Origin: Flavobacterium sp. Leaf82
Lineage (GTDB): Bacteria > Bacteroidota > Bacteroidia > Flavobacteriales > Flavobacteriaceae
Assembly (NCBI RefSeq): GCF_001422725.1
Contig: NZ_LMMA01000004.1
Location: forward strand, 73,986-137,985
Length of the DNA stretch: 64,000 bases
Reading direction: 5' to 3'
Part shown: positions 1 to 10,167 of the stretch, in pieces
Layout of the letters: each line of letters opens with the position of its first letter
How positions within the stretch are numbered: the first letter of the stretch is position 1
Program-made: the position numbers and the translations under genes
Notes under the pieces: model-generated
What the model saw: the letters and a program-made list of their open reading frames with translations, nothing else
Told to the model about the DNA's origin: nothing
Databases searched by the model: none

Positions 1-986
1 GCCACAATTGGAGTTCCGCCTTTATTGACAGAAGTTCCTTTTTCGATAAAAAAACCATCGCGGCTTAATCCGTATAAAATTCTGGGCGGAATCATCATAA
101 AGGCATTTAGAATGCTGATCAATGAAAATATAGAAATAACAGTAACTATTATAGCTCCGTTTTTTCCAAAAATGACATTGGCAACATCGGCGGCAGCCAA
201 ATTTGATTTTGCTATAGTTTCTATTGGTAAAACGTGAAAGAAAGCAACATTCAATAAAACATAAATTGCGATTACCAGTAATACGCCGCTAAACAATGAT
301 TTTGGAATATTTTTACTTGGATCGTCATTTTCTTCTGCAAAAAAGCAAACGCTGTTCCAGCCATTATACGTTCCGATGATAAGCTGAAGTGATTTAAAAA
401 ATCCAAATAATAAACCAATTTGTACGAGTGAATTATCTTTAGGAATTGGCGCTAATTTAACGCCTGAATACATAAAACACGCCACAAGCAAAGCAAAAAA
501 GCAAATGACTTTTAGTAAACTGGTAATTTGCTGAATTAAGCTTCCGTTTTTTACGCCGCTTAAGTGTAATAATACAAAAGCAATTAATAACGAGATTGCC
601 ATTTGGGTTGAAAACTCCCGAAGGCCCGGAAATAAAATAATCATGTATTCACTGATAACAATACAGTAAAAAGCGGGCGGAATAACATTGGTAATATAAT
701 CAAACCAACCGGATAAGAAACCGGCATATTCGCCAAAAGCTCTTTTGATATAATTGTAAGATCCTCCGGCTTTAGGAAGCATTGTAGCAAGCTCTGCGTA
801 TGAATTGGCGCCTATTAAAACAAATAATCCGCCAAAAAGCCATGAAGCAATGACAAGCCAGTAATTATCTAATAAACCTGCAATTGAACCCGGTGTTCTC
901 AAAATTCCAACTCCTATTGTTCCACCAATTAATACGGCAATATTAAAACTTAATCCTAAACTTTTCTTTAATTGGTTTTTTGACAT
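1..986 (-). CDS. Amino-acid permease, APC family (C-terminus cut by window edge)
   Basis: An open frame starts at the ATG at 986 and runs off the left edge, giving about 328 residues. It begins MSKNQLKKSLGLSFN and continues with the hallmark first helix motif IGGTIGVGIL, followed by PGSIAGLL, as in APC-superfamily amino-acid transporters. About eight to nine hydrophobic helices can be read, including SWLFGGLFVLIGA and AYVLLNVAFFHVLP-like segments. This is an inner-membrane transporter; family knowledge suggests proton-coupled amino-acid uptake or exchange, but the substrate cannot be read. It is transcribed alone and is separated from the upstream receptor by a terminator. Confidence 0.88.
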   Translation of the reverse strand, partial: MSKNQLKKSLGLSFNIAVLIGGTIGVGILRTPGSIAGLLDNYWLVIASWLFGGLFVLIGANSYAELATMLPKAGGSYNYIKRAFGEYAGFLSGWFDYITNVIPPAFYCIVISEYMIILFPGLREFSTQMAISLLIAFVLLHLSGVKNGSLIQQITSLLKVICFFALLVACFMYSGVKLAPIPKDNSLVQIGLLFGFFKSLQLIIGTYNGWNSVCFFAEENDDPSKNIPKSLFSGVLLVIAIYVLLNVAFFHVLPIETIAKSNLAAADVANVIFGKNGAIIVTVISIFSLISILNAFMMIPPRILYGLSRDGFFIEKGTSVNKGGTPIV

Positions 987-1068
987 ATTTGGAATTTATT
1001 TTGATGGGGCAAAAAATATCTGCCCAACAAAAGTAATACAATTAGTAGACTTTATTTTGTGGAAATAA

Positions 1069-1099
1069 AAAACCTCATTTAGTTTATAAATGAGGTTTT
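1069..1099 (-). terminator. Rho-independent terminator
   Basis: Perfect 13-bp stem (AAAACCTCATTTA and its complement) with a 5-nt loop and T runs. It lies 90 bp after the stop of the TonB receptor at 1188-3482 and separates it from the permease. Confidence 0.8.
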
Positions 1100-1187
1100 A
1101 TAGTGTTTTAAAAACCAAAAACTTCTTCTGACTTTCAATAAAGAAAATGCAGAAAAAGCTTTGGAGGATAAAAATCTAATTCAATTT

Positions 1188-3482
1188 TTAAAATTTATAT
1201 CTTAAGCTTGTCATAATCTGACGTGGCGCTATTGGGTTTACACTATAATTTTCGTGAACCGTATAATTTAATTCATTTGTAATGTTTGACAATCTGCATA
1301 AGATTGAGATTTTTCTCCACTCATATCCTAAAGATGCATCGATAGTAGTATAACCTTTTAACGGAATATCTCTGTCTCTGATTGTTACAATGTAAGCAGG
1401 ATCCGGTTTTGGATTTGCAGTTGTAGGTTTAACAGCTGTCCATAAATAATCATCATTCCAACCACCTGTGCGATCACCAACATAGTTTGCAATGGCTCCA
1501 AATGATAATCCTTTTAATAAACCTTCAGGTAATTTGTAGAAAAAGCTCAAATTGGCAGTATTTTTTGGAGTTCTTGCTAATACATCACCAACGACAAGAC
1601 TTCCGTTTGTTCCGGATGATTTTGATACTTTGGTTTCATTAAAACTATAACCTGCCATAATATTCAAACCTTCTACCGGAGTAGCTGTAATGTCTATTTC
1701 GACCCCTTTTCCTTTTGTTGCTCCTACTAATTCTTTTAATGTTGTAGTAGCGTTTTGTGTCACACCATCTGCTAAAAACGGAGCTGTTTGTGCTAAATTA
1801 TTATTAGATATTTGGTAAGCTGTAATATTGGTACTTAACAAACCTCTCCAGAAATCTTTTTTAATACCAACTTCATATTGGTCAATAATCGACGGATCTA
1901 AAGGTTTTAAGTCTACTGTTGTTCCTGTATTAGGTGTAAAAGAGTTCGAGTAACTTGCAAACAAAGACAAATCTTTAGTAGGTTGTATTACCAATCCTGC
2001 TTTTGGCGAATAAGCTCTGTTTAAAGTTTTAGCGCCAGTTACCGGTATTGAATTTTCAAGACTTGTTGTAATAACGTTTTTTTCTATTACTTCTTTAGAC
2101 GTTTCAACTTCACTTTCCTGCCATGACCATCTTAAACCGGCTAAAACTTTTACATATTCTGTAACAGAGATTAAATCCTGAGCATAAGCACCAAAACGTT
2201 GTGTGTTTGTAGTAGCCAATTGAGTTGCTCTGGTTGGGTAAGGTATCGTAAGACTTTGTGTGCTGTAATCGTAATTGTAAAGATTTATCGCAGTAGCTTC
2301 TGTAGTGATAGCTGTTGTACCGTTTGGTGTTGCATAAAAACCATAAGTATAACTTGGAGCGATAGAATTTTCGTAGTCAACTCCTGTAAATATTTGGTGT
2401 TTGATGCTTCCGGTATTAAAAGTTCCCTGTAAACTTAACTGATCACCAAATATTTGTTCAGCACCATCAGATTTTGTTAATCCGCGTTTCCAGTTTCCAT
2501 TAGCTTCAATGGTACTTAATTGCGCTGTTGAAGTTTGCGTTCTGCGGTAAGATTGGTAAGAAGAATTAAAATTTAATTTCCAGTTTTTATTAAAATCATG
2601 ATTTAATAATACCGATGCACTGGCAGATTTTGTATTTGCAGTTGACCAAAGTGCTCCAAAATATTCGTTACGTGGTAAATCTAATATTGTTTTTTCGTAA
2701 ATTCCGGTACCAAAATCTGGAGTCCAGTCTGCACTTAAATAATCTCCTTGTACGGTAATTTGTGTTTGGTCTGAGATGTGAAATAAAAACGATGGATTGA
2801 TATAAATACGTTCGTTTTTTACAAAATCCCTAAAGCTTTCTGAGTTTTCATAAGAAGCATTAAATCTGTATGCGATTGATTTATTTAATGGTCCATAAAT
2901 GTCTAAAGATGGTTTGTAGAAAGCATAACTTCCTATTTGCATCGATAATTCACCGCCTTGTGTAAATTTTGGTGTTTTGGTAACTAAATTCATGATTCCG
3001 CCGGGAGCAACATTTCCATATAATAAAGCCGAACCTCCTTTTAAGAATTCTACTTTTTCCAGAGATGAAACTTCAGGTATTGAACCTGCATTATAACGAA
3101 AACCGTTTTTAAACATATTATTGGCAGACATATCATATCCTCTTGAGAAAAAAGATTCCTGCGCACCACCACGAGCTGATCCTACATAAACTCCGTTTAG
3201 GTTTTTTACTACTTCGCTTAATCTAATCGCTTGTTGCTGTTCGATTACTTCATTACCTATGATTTGAACACTTTGTGGTAAATCCATTACTTTGATTCCT
3301 GAACGAGCTGCTTCAATAGGTTTTTTTGGTTTATTTGCTGTAATTAAAACTTCATTAAGAATTTCTCCTTTTTTATTTTTTACAGTATCATTTGCTGTAG
3401 AACCATTCTCTGTACTGGTATATTGCTGGCTGTAAGAGGCAAGGCTTATAAAAGATAAAACAAATAGTAAATTATATCTCAT
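1188..3482 (-). CDS. TonB-dependent siderophore receptor
   Basis: A 764-residue outer-membrane receptor. It has a signal peptide (residues 1-18, MRYNLLFVLSFISLASYS), then a plug domain (about 55-165) with the motifs LPQSVQIIG, FFSRGYD, KVEFLKGGSALLYG and PGGIMNLVTK, and a 22-stranded barrel ending in the aromatic ..SLRYKF typical of proteins inserted by Bam. It lacks the carboxypeptidase-regulatory N-terminal domain found in the two receptors upstream. The ferrichrome/ferrioxamine-type plug motifs (PQSVQII, RG, GNVAPGG) suggest ferric-siderophore import, energised by TonB-ExbBD encoded elsewhere. It is the first of three receptors in a row, with a DUF4198 gene in between. The exact ligand cannot be inferred. 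Confidence 0.92.
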   Translation of the reverse strand: MRYNLLFVLSFISLASYSQQYTSTENGSTANDTVKNKKGEILNEVLITANKPKKPIEAARSGIKVMDLPQSVQIIGNEVIEQQQAIRLSEVVKNLNGVYVGSARGGAQESFFSRGYDMSANNMFKNGFRYNAGSIPEVSSLEKVEFLKGGSALLYGNVAPGGIMNLVTKTPKFTQGGELSMQIGSYAFYKPSLDIYGPLNKSIAYRFNASYENSESFRDFVKNERIYINPSFLFHISDQTQITVQGDYLSADWTPDFGTGIYEKTILDLPRNEYFGALWSTANTKSASASVLLNHDFNKNWKLNFNSSYQSYRRTQTSTAQLSTIEANGNWKRGLTKSDGAEQIFGDQLSLQGTFNTGSIKHQIFTGVDYENSIAPSYTYGFYATPNGTTAITTEATAINLYNYDYSTQSLTIPYPTRATQLATTNTQRFGAYAQDLISVTEYVKVLAGLRWSWQESEVETSKEVIEKNVITTSLENSIPVTGAKTLNRAYSPKAGLVIQPTKDLSLFASYSNSFTPNTGTTVDLKPLDPSIIDQYEVGIKKDFWRGLLSTNITAYQISNNNLAQTAPFLADGVTQNATTTLKELVGATKGKGVEIDITATPVEGLNIMAGYSFNETKVSKSSGTNGSLVVGDVLARTPKNTANLSFFYKLPEGLLKGLSFGAIANYVGDRTGGWNDDYLWTAVKPTTANPKPDPAYIVTIRDRDIPLKGYTTIDASLGYEWRKISILCRLSNITNELNYTVHENYSVNPIAPRQIMTSLRYKF

Positions 3483-3940
3483 GGTATTTATTTAGATTGA
3501 ATAAAAATAAGTTTTTGCAAATATAAGTTCACATATTTGTTTTAACAAAATTTATTGATAAGTTTTCGTACTTAAACCTTGCTTAGTTTTGTCTTAAGAT
3601 TTGCTTAAGATTTTGTTTAAAACAATTTAATTATATATAAATAATGTGCTTTTGAGATGTTTAAATAGCAGTTTTTTTCTTTTTAATGAAGTATTTTAGA
3701 ATTGCTAAATTCGAAGCTTATGATAATCAGTCAATAAATATGGATTTTTTTAAATGAAATAATAAATTTCTCATAACCTAAGTTTGCGTTAGGGATAGAA
3801 GCGGTATCTCGCAATTAGAAAAACAAGGTTTTTTTGCCGTAGTTTTACTTATTGGGAATTTAGCGGATAGCCCGACCGAAGGGAACGCCCAAACAAAAAA
3901 ACTACTTATTATAATCGTATTTTAATGTAAGGCATAAAAA
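3483..3940. other. Intergenic stretch with a palindromic intergenic repeat
   Basis: About 460 bp without a convincing gene, upstream of the receptor. The right half, 3783-3893, holds a GC-richer block beginning GCGTTAGGGATAGAAGCGG and ending GCCCGACCGAAGGGAACGCCC. It resembles the copy at 26692-26784 and stands out from the AT-rich surroundings. The left half should carry the receptor promoter, but I cannot point to a clean -7/-33 pair. Confidence 0.6.
3783..3893. repeat. Interspersed structured repeat (GGATAGAAGCGG...GCGGATAGC type)
   Basis: The ends GCGTT.../...AACGC and the internal halves GGGATAGAAGCGGTATC and TAGCGGATAGCCCGACC resemble a conserved intergenic element I associate with Flavobacteriaceae genomes. 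Another, diverged copy is at 26692-26784 (CCCTGATAGAAGTG...GGAAGCAGGAAAAAGCTCC). No coding potential is seen. Confidence 0.5.
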
Positions 3941-3967
3941 AAACCTTGCTCAAAAAGAACAAGGTTT
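3941..3967 (-). terminator. Rho-independent terminator of the DUF4198 gene
   Basis: Stem AAACCTTG/CAAGGTTT with an 11-nt loop, followed on the minus strand by eight T. It lies 27 bp after the stop of the DUF4198 gene. Confidence 0.82.
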
Positions 3968-3993
3968 GTATTGTAAAGTAAGAAAGGAATAAA

Positions 3994-4719
3994 CTATTTT
4001 ACTGTAATTAAGTACGTAGCCATTTTCCAGATTTCGTCGTATTTTTTACCATTATGTTCTCCGGCAGCTTTTTCTGTATAAGCAAATTCTACCATATAGT
4101 TTCCTGGCCAGATTGGTGTAAACGAGATTTCTCCGTTTTCATTACTCCATAATTCTTTTTCCCATCCGTTAGGAGCGATAACTTTCATTTTTTGTTCTTT
4201 GGCAACTTTTGCTTCGTATAAAGCATTTACGTTCACCTTTGCTTTTTGTTTTGCAGTTGTTGCATCTTTAGAAAATAAACTGATGATATTTGTGTTTGCA
4301 GCAGCTTCATTTCCTTTTGCAGCATTACCAACAGTAACTGTTGCGCTTGAATTATAATCTAAAACCATAGTTCCGTAAACATCTTTTACTTTATGGTGCA
4401 TTGCGATTGTGTAAACTCCATCTTCATCCGGAGTAAAAAATGCTTGATATTTATTTTCTAAAGCGGTTGCAGTAAGTTTAATTTCTTTTTTTGATGGACT
4501 AATAACAACCAATGTAAAATCTTTTAAATCAGAAAACCACTTTGCAGCAGGCGTAATATCATTATCTGAAAATTCTCCAAAGAAAACTGAAATTTCTTGT
4601 GCTTTTCCTTTTGTTCCGGTTGCTTTAGTTTCGATCCAGAGAGCGTGAGCAAATAATTGCGGACTTGCAACTAACATTAAAAGTAAAAATGCCAGTGATT
4701 TTAAAGTTTTAGATTTCAT
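3994..4719 (-). CDS. DUF4198 periplasmic protein (metal-uptake associated)
   Basis: A 241-residue exported protein. The signal peptide MKSKTLKSLAFLLLMLVASPQLFA is followed by HALWIETKATG, the start typical of the DUF4198 / nickel-transport-like family, and a beta-sandwich body with GVYTIAMHHKV and a C-terminal FTPIWPGNYMVEFAYTE repeat-like segment. The His directly after the cleavage site and the later HHK are possible metal ligands. Family members often sit beside TonB receptors, as here, with one receptor on each side on the same strand; a periplasmic role in metal uptake is inferred from that context. It has its own terminator, and the 117 bp gap to the receptor upstream allows its own promoter. 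Confidence 0.8.
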   Translation of the reverse strand: MKSKTLKSLAFLLLMLVASPQLFAHALWIETKATGTKGKAQEISVFFGEFSDNDITPAAKWFSDLKDFTLVVISPSKKEIKLTATALENKYQAFFTPDEDGVYTIAMHHKVKDVYGTMVLDYNSSATVTVGNAAKGNEAAANTNIISLFSKDATTAKQKAKVNVNALYEAKVAKEQKMKVIAPNGWEKELWSNENGEISFTPIWPGNYMVEFAYTEKAAGEHNGKKYDEIWKMATYLITVK

Positions 4720-4836
4720 AAGAGGAAGTTTAAATTTTATTAGTGATTTATATTTTACAAACTTAAGGCTTATTTAGAATAATTAAAAATAAAAAGATAA
4801 AAAGAGACGTTAAAGTTTGAAGATTTATAATCATTT

Positions 4837-7293
4837 TTAAAATTTATAAGTAAAACTAGCCACAACATTTCTTGGTTTTTGAGGATTGATTGTAGACCAG
4901 CCTCCATTAAAATATTCTTTATTGGCAATGTTATTCATATTTAATGCAACTCTGAATTTGTTTACGTTATAAAAAACAGATGCATTTAGGACTGTATAGG
5001 ACGGAATTACAAATTTTCCGGTAATCTGACTGTCCAAAATAGCATTTTCACTGGCATAATTTCCACCAAAGCCCAAACCAAAATCTTTTAGCGTTCCGTA
5101 ATCAAATTTATAAGTTGCCCAAAGATTGATTAAGTTTTCCGGTCCTGACCAGATTGGTCTTTTTCCGGTTTCTAACCAAACATTTGCTTCATCACCTTTT
5201 ATGATTTTGCTGTCGTTATAACTATATCCTGCAATAATATTAAATCCCTTAAACGGATTTGCATTCAAATCAAACTCAAAACCTTTGCTTTGCGCTTCTC
5301 CGCCTTGCAGACTATTGTAAAAGTTATCCGGATCTGCCGTAACAAGATCTGCCACTTTTATATCATAATAGCTTACAGTTGCATTTAATTTATCGCCCAA
5401 AAGATTGGCTTTTACTCCAAACTCAAACTGATTGGCGTGTTCCGGTTTAAACGATTTACTGGTCGGGTTGCTTCCGTCAGGATTAGCAGTTTGTCCGGGA
5501 CCAATGTTTCTAAAACCGTTCATATAGTTGGCAAAAAAAGCCAATTTATCTTCTATAGGCTGATACAATAAACCAAATTTTGGAGATAAAGCGGTTTGGT
5601 TATAATCATCAGTATCTGTTTTGATGTTGCCTTCGGTATCAAAATAATCCAGACGCAAACTTGCCATTGCAACTAATTTTGGCGTAATATTAATGACATC
5701 AGAGGCATATGCGCTATACGTCGCATCTTTGATATTGTTGTTTTGTGCTCCGGTGGTCGATAGTAAATCTTCGACAGAACTTTGGGTCAGAGAACGTTTT
5801 ACAGTTGCTTCAGTTCCTGTTTCAGGATCAATATAATTGATGTCTCCCTGTGCATTTACATTATAAATCCAGCCCCAGCCAGAACCGTTAAAAATGGTAT
5901 TTTTAGAAAAATAATCTAAACCAATTACAAGACGATTGCGCATATTGCCAATTTTGAAATCGCCTATAAAATTTTGCTGAATATCTGTTGTTGCAGTTTG
6001 GGATTGTTCTCTGGTTATGAAAATACTAAAATCACGCTTGCCATTTTCGTTGTCGTAGATATAGGAGTAATATCCGTTTGATTTTGTAGAACCTCTCGAA
6101 ATTGCTGTTTGCGATGTCCATTGATCTGATATTTTATAATTCATCTGACCCTGCAAATTATATTTTGGATTTTTTATTGCTAAATCATTGCTGTAAAAAG
6201 AGAGTTTTGTATTGTAATTAAGATCGCCAACATTGGCATATTGCACTGGAGAATTTCTCCCTAAAAATAACATCGAAGGAGTTGTTTTTTCTTCCTGCAT
6301 AAACTCCGTATTAATCAGGAAAGATAATTTTTCGTTTACTTTATAAGACAAAACCGGTGCTACAAAAAAAGAAGTACGAAAACCGGCATCCTGAAAACTA
6401 TTCTCTGTTTGATAAGCAGCATTAATTCTAATAGCTACATTATCAGTATCATCTACAGAGGTATTTACATCTGCGGTAACTCTGTTTAAACCAAAACTGC
6501 CTGCAAGATAAGATACCTCAGCACCAAAACCGGAATAAGGTTTTTTGGTTACTGTATTTATAAGTCCGCCGTAACTAATCAGGCTGCTGCCAAATAAAGT
6601 TCCTGATGGACCTTTGATAACTTCAATTCTTTCGATATTGGCAGGATCTAGGCTTCCGTTTGATAAACCCGGTAATCCGTTTACGATATTTGCCTGAGTT
6701 TCGAAACCACGCAAAGAATAATACGAACCTCCGTCGCTGCCACGACCTGTAGATTCCCATAATTTTTGAATTCCGGGAACGTTTTTCATCGCATCTTCAT
6801 AATTTGTAATCGCTTGCTCTTTTAATAAATCAGCCGAAACGACATTGTAAACCTGTGGATTTTCGATATTTTTTAATGGCATTTTAGAAACATAATTACT
6901 TTGCTTTGGGAAAAGTTTTGCTCTGTTATTGGTAATTATTACTTCTTTTAATTGCTTGTTGGATACCTTCAATTGCAAATTAAGCGTTGTAGTTTCGTTG
7001 GCAGAAACAGCTACTTCCTGTTCTAAGGTTTCATAACCTGTTAATGAAACCTGCAATGTATAGGTATTTGCTTTTACACGATTAAACTCAAAAGCTCCGT
7101 CTTCGTTACTGATTGTGCCGTATTTTGAATCCTTAAGAATAATGTTTACACCTACAGCCAGTTCACCGTCAGATGTTGTGATTGTTCCTTTTATTTTACC
7201 GTTGTTTTGCTGAGCAAATAATGTTGATGTTGAAGCAAAAAATACAATGATGAGGTTTAAGAATTTGGATAATCTTAAATTAACGTAGGTCAT
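4837..7293 (-). CDS. TonB-dependent receptor with carboxypeptidase-regulatory N-terminal domain
   Basis: 818 residues. A signal peptide is followed by a CarboxypepD_reg-like beta-sandwich (about 30-115; GKIKGTITTSDGELAVGVNIILKDSKYGT). A plug domain follows (about 140-255; YEDAMKNVPGIQKLW, SLRGFETQANIVNGLPG, RIEVIKGPSGTLFGSS, GGLINTVTKKP), then a large barrel ending ..VASFTYKF. The plug motifs place it with siderophore receptors. It is a close paralogue of the frameshifted receptor just upstream: both share the N-terminal domain almost word for word and the segment KNIENPQVYNVV/KNLENPQVYSVI, so the pair looks like a local duplication. The substrate is unknown. Confidence 0.92.
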   Translation of the reverse strand: MTYVNLRLSKFLNLIIVFFASTSTLFAQQNNGKIKGTITTSDGELAVGVNIILKDSKYGTISNEDGAFEFNRVKANTYTLQVSLTGYETLEQEVAVSANETTTLNLQLKVSNKQLKEVIITNNRAKLFPKQSNYVSKMPLKNIENPQVYNVVSADLLKEQAITNYEDAMKNVPGIQKLWESTGRGSDGGSYYSLRGFETQANIVNGLPGLSNGSLDPANIERIEVIKGPSGTLFGSSLISYGGLINTVTKKPYSGFGAEVSYLAGSFGLNRVTADVNTSVDDTDNVAIRINAAYQTENSFQDAGFRTSFFVAPVLSYKVNEKLSFLINTEFMQEEKTTPSMLFLGRNSPVQYANVGDLNYNTKLSFYSNDLAIKNPKYNLQGQMNYKISDQWTSQTAISRGSTKSNGYYSYIYDNENGKRDFSIFITREQSQTATTDIQQNFIGDFKIGNMRNRLVIGLDYFSKNTIFNGSGWGWIYNVNAQGDINYIDPETGTEATVKRSLTQSSVEDLLSTTGAQNNNIKDATYSAYASDVINITPKLVAMASLRLDYFDTEGNIKTDTDDYNQTALSPKFGLLYQPIEDKLAFFANYMNGFRNIGPGQTANPDGSNPTSKSFKPEHANQFEFGVKANLLGDKLNATVSYYDIKVADLVTADPDNFYNSLQGGEAQSKGFEFDLNANPFKGFNIIAGYSYNDSKIIKGDEANVWLETGKRPIWSGPENLINLWATYKFDYGTLKDFGLGFGGNYASENAILDSQITGKFVIPSYTVLNASVFYNVNKFRVALNMNNIANKEYFNGGWSTINPQKPRNVVASFTYKF

Positions 7294-7557
7294 TTGGTTA
7301 AGATGTTAGGTTAGTAATTAAATATGATTTCTAAATAATATGATTTTGTTTTTCTTCTTTATTTTCCACCAAACACAGAATCTGTATATAGGAAGAATCG
7401 CACATATAAAACTAATAAAAAAAGCTAATAACTTTCCAGGTAAGCGTAATATTCCGCCTGAATAAATTACATAATTAGTAGATGAAGCTTATCTAGTTTC
7501 TTTCGGTCACGGTAGCCTATATTTTATCTAATGAATTTTGATTCTTCTTTTTATTAA
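7294..7557 (-). promoter_or_regulatory. Receptor upstream region, possible structured leader
   Basis: About 300 bp between receptor genes with no coding potential. Read on the minus strand, 7530-7395 can form small hairpins (TAGAT...ATCTA; CAGG...CCTG) and ends in a T-rich run before the receptor start. It does not match the conserved core of any riboswitch class I know (TPP, cobalamin, SAM, FMN). It may only be an AT-rich leader. Confidence 0.25.
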
Positions 7558-7584
7558 AAAAACACCTCTAACAGAGGTGTTTTT
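7558..7584 (-). terminator. Rho-independent terminator
   Basis: Stem AAAAACACCTCT/AGAGGTGTTTTT with a 3-nt loop, 15 bp after the stop of the frameshifted receptor. It separates that gene from the next receptor on the same strand. Confidence 0.85.
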
Positions 7585-7598
7585 GATATAATTTTGGC

Positions 7599-9922
7599 TT
7601 AAAACTTTAATGTTAGGTTTACCAGAAAGTTTGTAGGTGCTTGAGAATTTCCATAAAAATCCCAATATTTTTCATTTGATATATTATTGAATTTTACTCC
7701 AACTCTCCAAGTTGGCTGGTCATAAAATACCGTAGCATTATAAGTCGTGTAAGACGGAATATAGAAAACATTATCTTCGAACATATAATTTTTATCTACA
7801 TAATTGGCTCCAGCACCAAAACCTAAACCTTTTAGCTGGTTTTGCAACGTATAGGTCGCCCAGAAGTTTGCCACGTTTTCAGGAGAACTTGTAGCCCTGT
7901 TTCCTTGTATAGATTCGTCTGACGCTTTTACGATACGATTGTCATTATAGGCATATCCTGCGACTACACTTAAACCTGAAAATGGATTAGCGACTACCTC
8001 AAGATCAAGACCTTTACTTACTTGTAACCATCCTGAACCGTAAAACTATCTGCAGTTGCTCTTGTAGCATTATCAATTCTAATGTTGTAATAACTTGCAG
8101 TAGCGCTTAATTTTTTATTGAAAGCTTCTGCTTTTATACCACCTTCAAATTGTACAGCATATATAGGATCCAAAACTAATCTGGTTGCATCTGGCTGCGT
8201 AACCGGAGCAGAATTTTGGAATCCGTTCATGTAATTTCCAAATACCGAAACCTGATCTTTAACCAACTCATACACTAATCCTAGTTTTGGTGATAATGCT
8301 GTTTGATGATATCCTTCTGTACCTTCAACTTCAGGACGATTAAAACTGTCGATACGCAAACTCAACATAGTCGAAAGCCTGTCTGTAAAATTAATTACAT
8401 CAGATGCATATACGCTAAAAGTATCAGTACCATCTGTAGGATAGGTAGTTTGTGTTAATACAGCATCTACCGCTTTTCGTCTTAACGGAGTATAAGTACC
8501 AGTTACATCAACAGTATCCAAATAAGGGGTTACACCAGACGAAAAGCCACTTTTATTGAAACTGTAATTTGCTCCAATAAGTAATTTATGTTTGATGCTT
8601 CCTGTTGAAAACTGCCCGTTAATATTTTCCTGAATATTGGTATAATTATCATAAATAGGTCCCCAATTACCAACTCTTCTGGATGCCATAGTTGGAGAAG
8701 TCCAAAGTAAATAAGTCTGGTAACTGCGATCTACATTTTCTCCCACAAAAGAAAATAAGGTAGTTGATCTCCAGTTTTCAGAAATTTGATATTCTCCCTG
8801 AGCGAAAATTTTATTTGCCGAAGTCTTAGCATCATTATCGTCATAAAACAAGCTTTTTCTATATCCAATTTTTAAATCTCCGGGATTCGTAATTCCTGAC
8901 GCAGCATCGTATCTGTTGTAAGTACGTCTCGTATTATTGGAATTAATTAATTCAGCATCAATATTAAAAGTCAGCTTATCACTTGCTTTAAAAGTAAGGC
9001 TGGGAGTAATGGCAAATGTTTTACTAAAGCCATAATCCAGAAAGCTTTTCTCTGTACTGGCAGCCATATTTACTCTGAATAAAACCGTTTTATCTTCGTT
9101 TAATGGCGTGTTAACATCAGCCGTAAGACGGTTTTGACCAAAACTTCCCATAGTATAAGATACTTCTGCTGCGGTTGTTGCAAACGGTTTTTTAGTTACT
9201 AAATTCACAACACCTCCAAAAGAAGAAACCGTTGAACCAAATAAAGTTCCTGACGGACCTTTTAATACTTCGATACGTTCTACGTTTGCCAAATCTACAG
9301 AGGAGCGATTTGTTGCTGTTTCCATACCGTTTCTGGCATTGATTCCTGTTGTAAAACCCCTAAAAGTGATTCCAACTCCTCCTGACGGATAACTTACAGG
9401 TACAGCACCCGGGGAGTTTTGCGTGGCACTTTTAATATCTATTGCTATTTGTTCCTGCAAAAGTTCTTTATGAATCACACTGTAAACCTGTGGATTTTCA
9501 AGGTTTTTTAGCGGCATTCTTGCAACATAATCTGTTTTTTTTGATAAAATACTTTTTTTGCCATTAACCACAACTTCATGCAGTTCTTTGTTAGAAACTT
9601 TTAATTGCAAGTTAATAGTTGCCGTTTCGCTTTCGGTTACAAGAACATCTTGTTCAGTAGTTTCGTAACCTGTTAAGGATATTTGTACCGTATACGTATT
9701 TGGTCGTACTCTGTTCAGTTCAAAACTACCGTCATCATTTGTTGTAGTTCCATATTTTGAGTTTTTAAGAATAACATTTACGCCTGCAGCAGCATCTCCG
9801 TCTGATGTAGTGATTGTTCCTTTTATTTTTCCGAAGTTTTGTTGCGCAAATGAACAAAAAACAGAGAATAGCAAACTGATTGTAAATAGAAAACGATACG
9901 TTTTCACAATAGGATATTTCAT
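7599..9922 (-). pseudogene. TonB-dependent receptor, frameshifted (one base missing near 8020)
   Basis: The first frame (9922 to 8018) encodes 634 residues: signal peptide, carboxypeptidase-regulatory domain (GKIKGTITTSDGDAAAGVNVIL), plug (RIEVLKGPSGTLFGST, GGVVNLVTKKP) and part of the barrel. It stops at ...TVQDGYK. Homology resumes at once in the -1 frame with SKGLDLEVVANPFSG and continues to the true C-terminus ..LVNLTLKF at 7599. The paralogue at 4837-7293 has QSKGFEFDLNANPFKG at the same place. Restoring one base (reading VQDGYQVSKGLD) gives an intact receptor of about 774 residues. The gene is therefore either a very recent pseudogene or a sequencing error; the terminator and both ends are intact. 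Confidence 0.85.
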
Positions 9923-10145
9923 TTTTAAATTAAATTTGGTTAAGTTTATTTTTATTTAGAATGAATAAAAACAGTGCAAATGTAAAAATTATTCTTTCCT
10001 TAACAATATTATTTAACTTGATTTAATGTAGTTTTTGTTATAATTTTTCCGCAATTTTTTTACCTCACGGAATAAAGTATTCCCCAATAAATTCAGAGGG
10101 TCATTAAAAAACTTGAAAAGGGTAGAAGTTACACTTCAAAAGACT

Positions 10146-10153
10146 TAATTTTG
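10146..10153 (+). promoter_or_regulatory. -7 box TAATTTTG of the MFS gene
   Basis: Exact match to the Bacteroidota -7 consensus TAnnTTTG, 14 bp before the ATG at 10168. The mRNA would have a very short leader. No clean -33 TTTG at the usual spacing is visible. Confidence 0.45.
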
Positions 10154-10167
10154 TGCGCTTAAAATGA

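Noticed and set aside
8018..8030. Programmed frameshift in the TonB receptor
   Set aside because: No slippery heptamer or downstream pseudoknot is apparent; a missing base explains it better.
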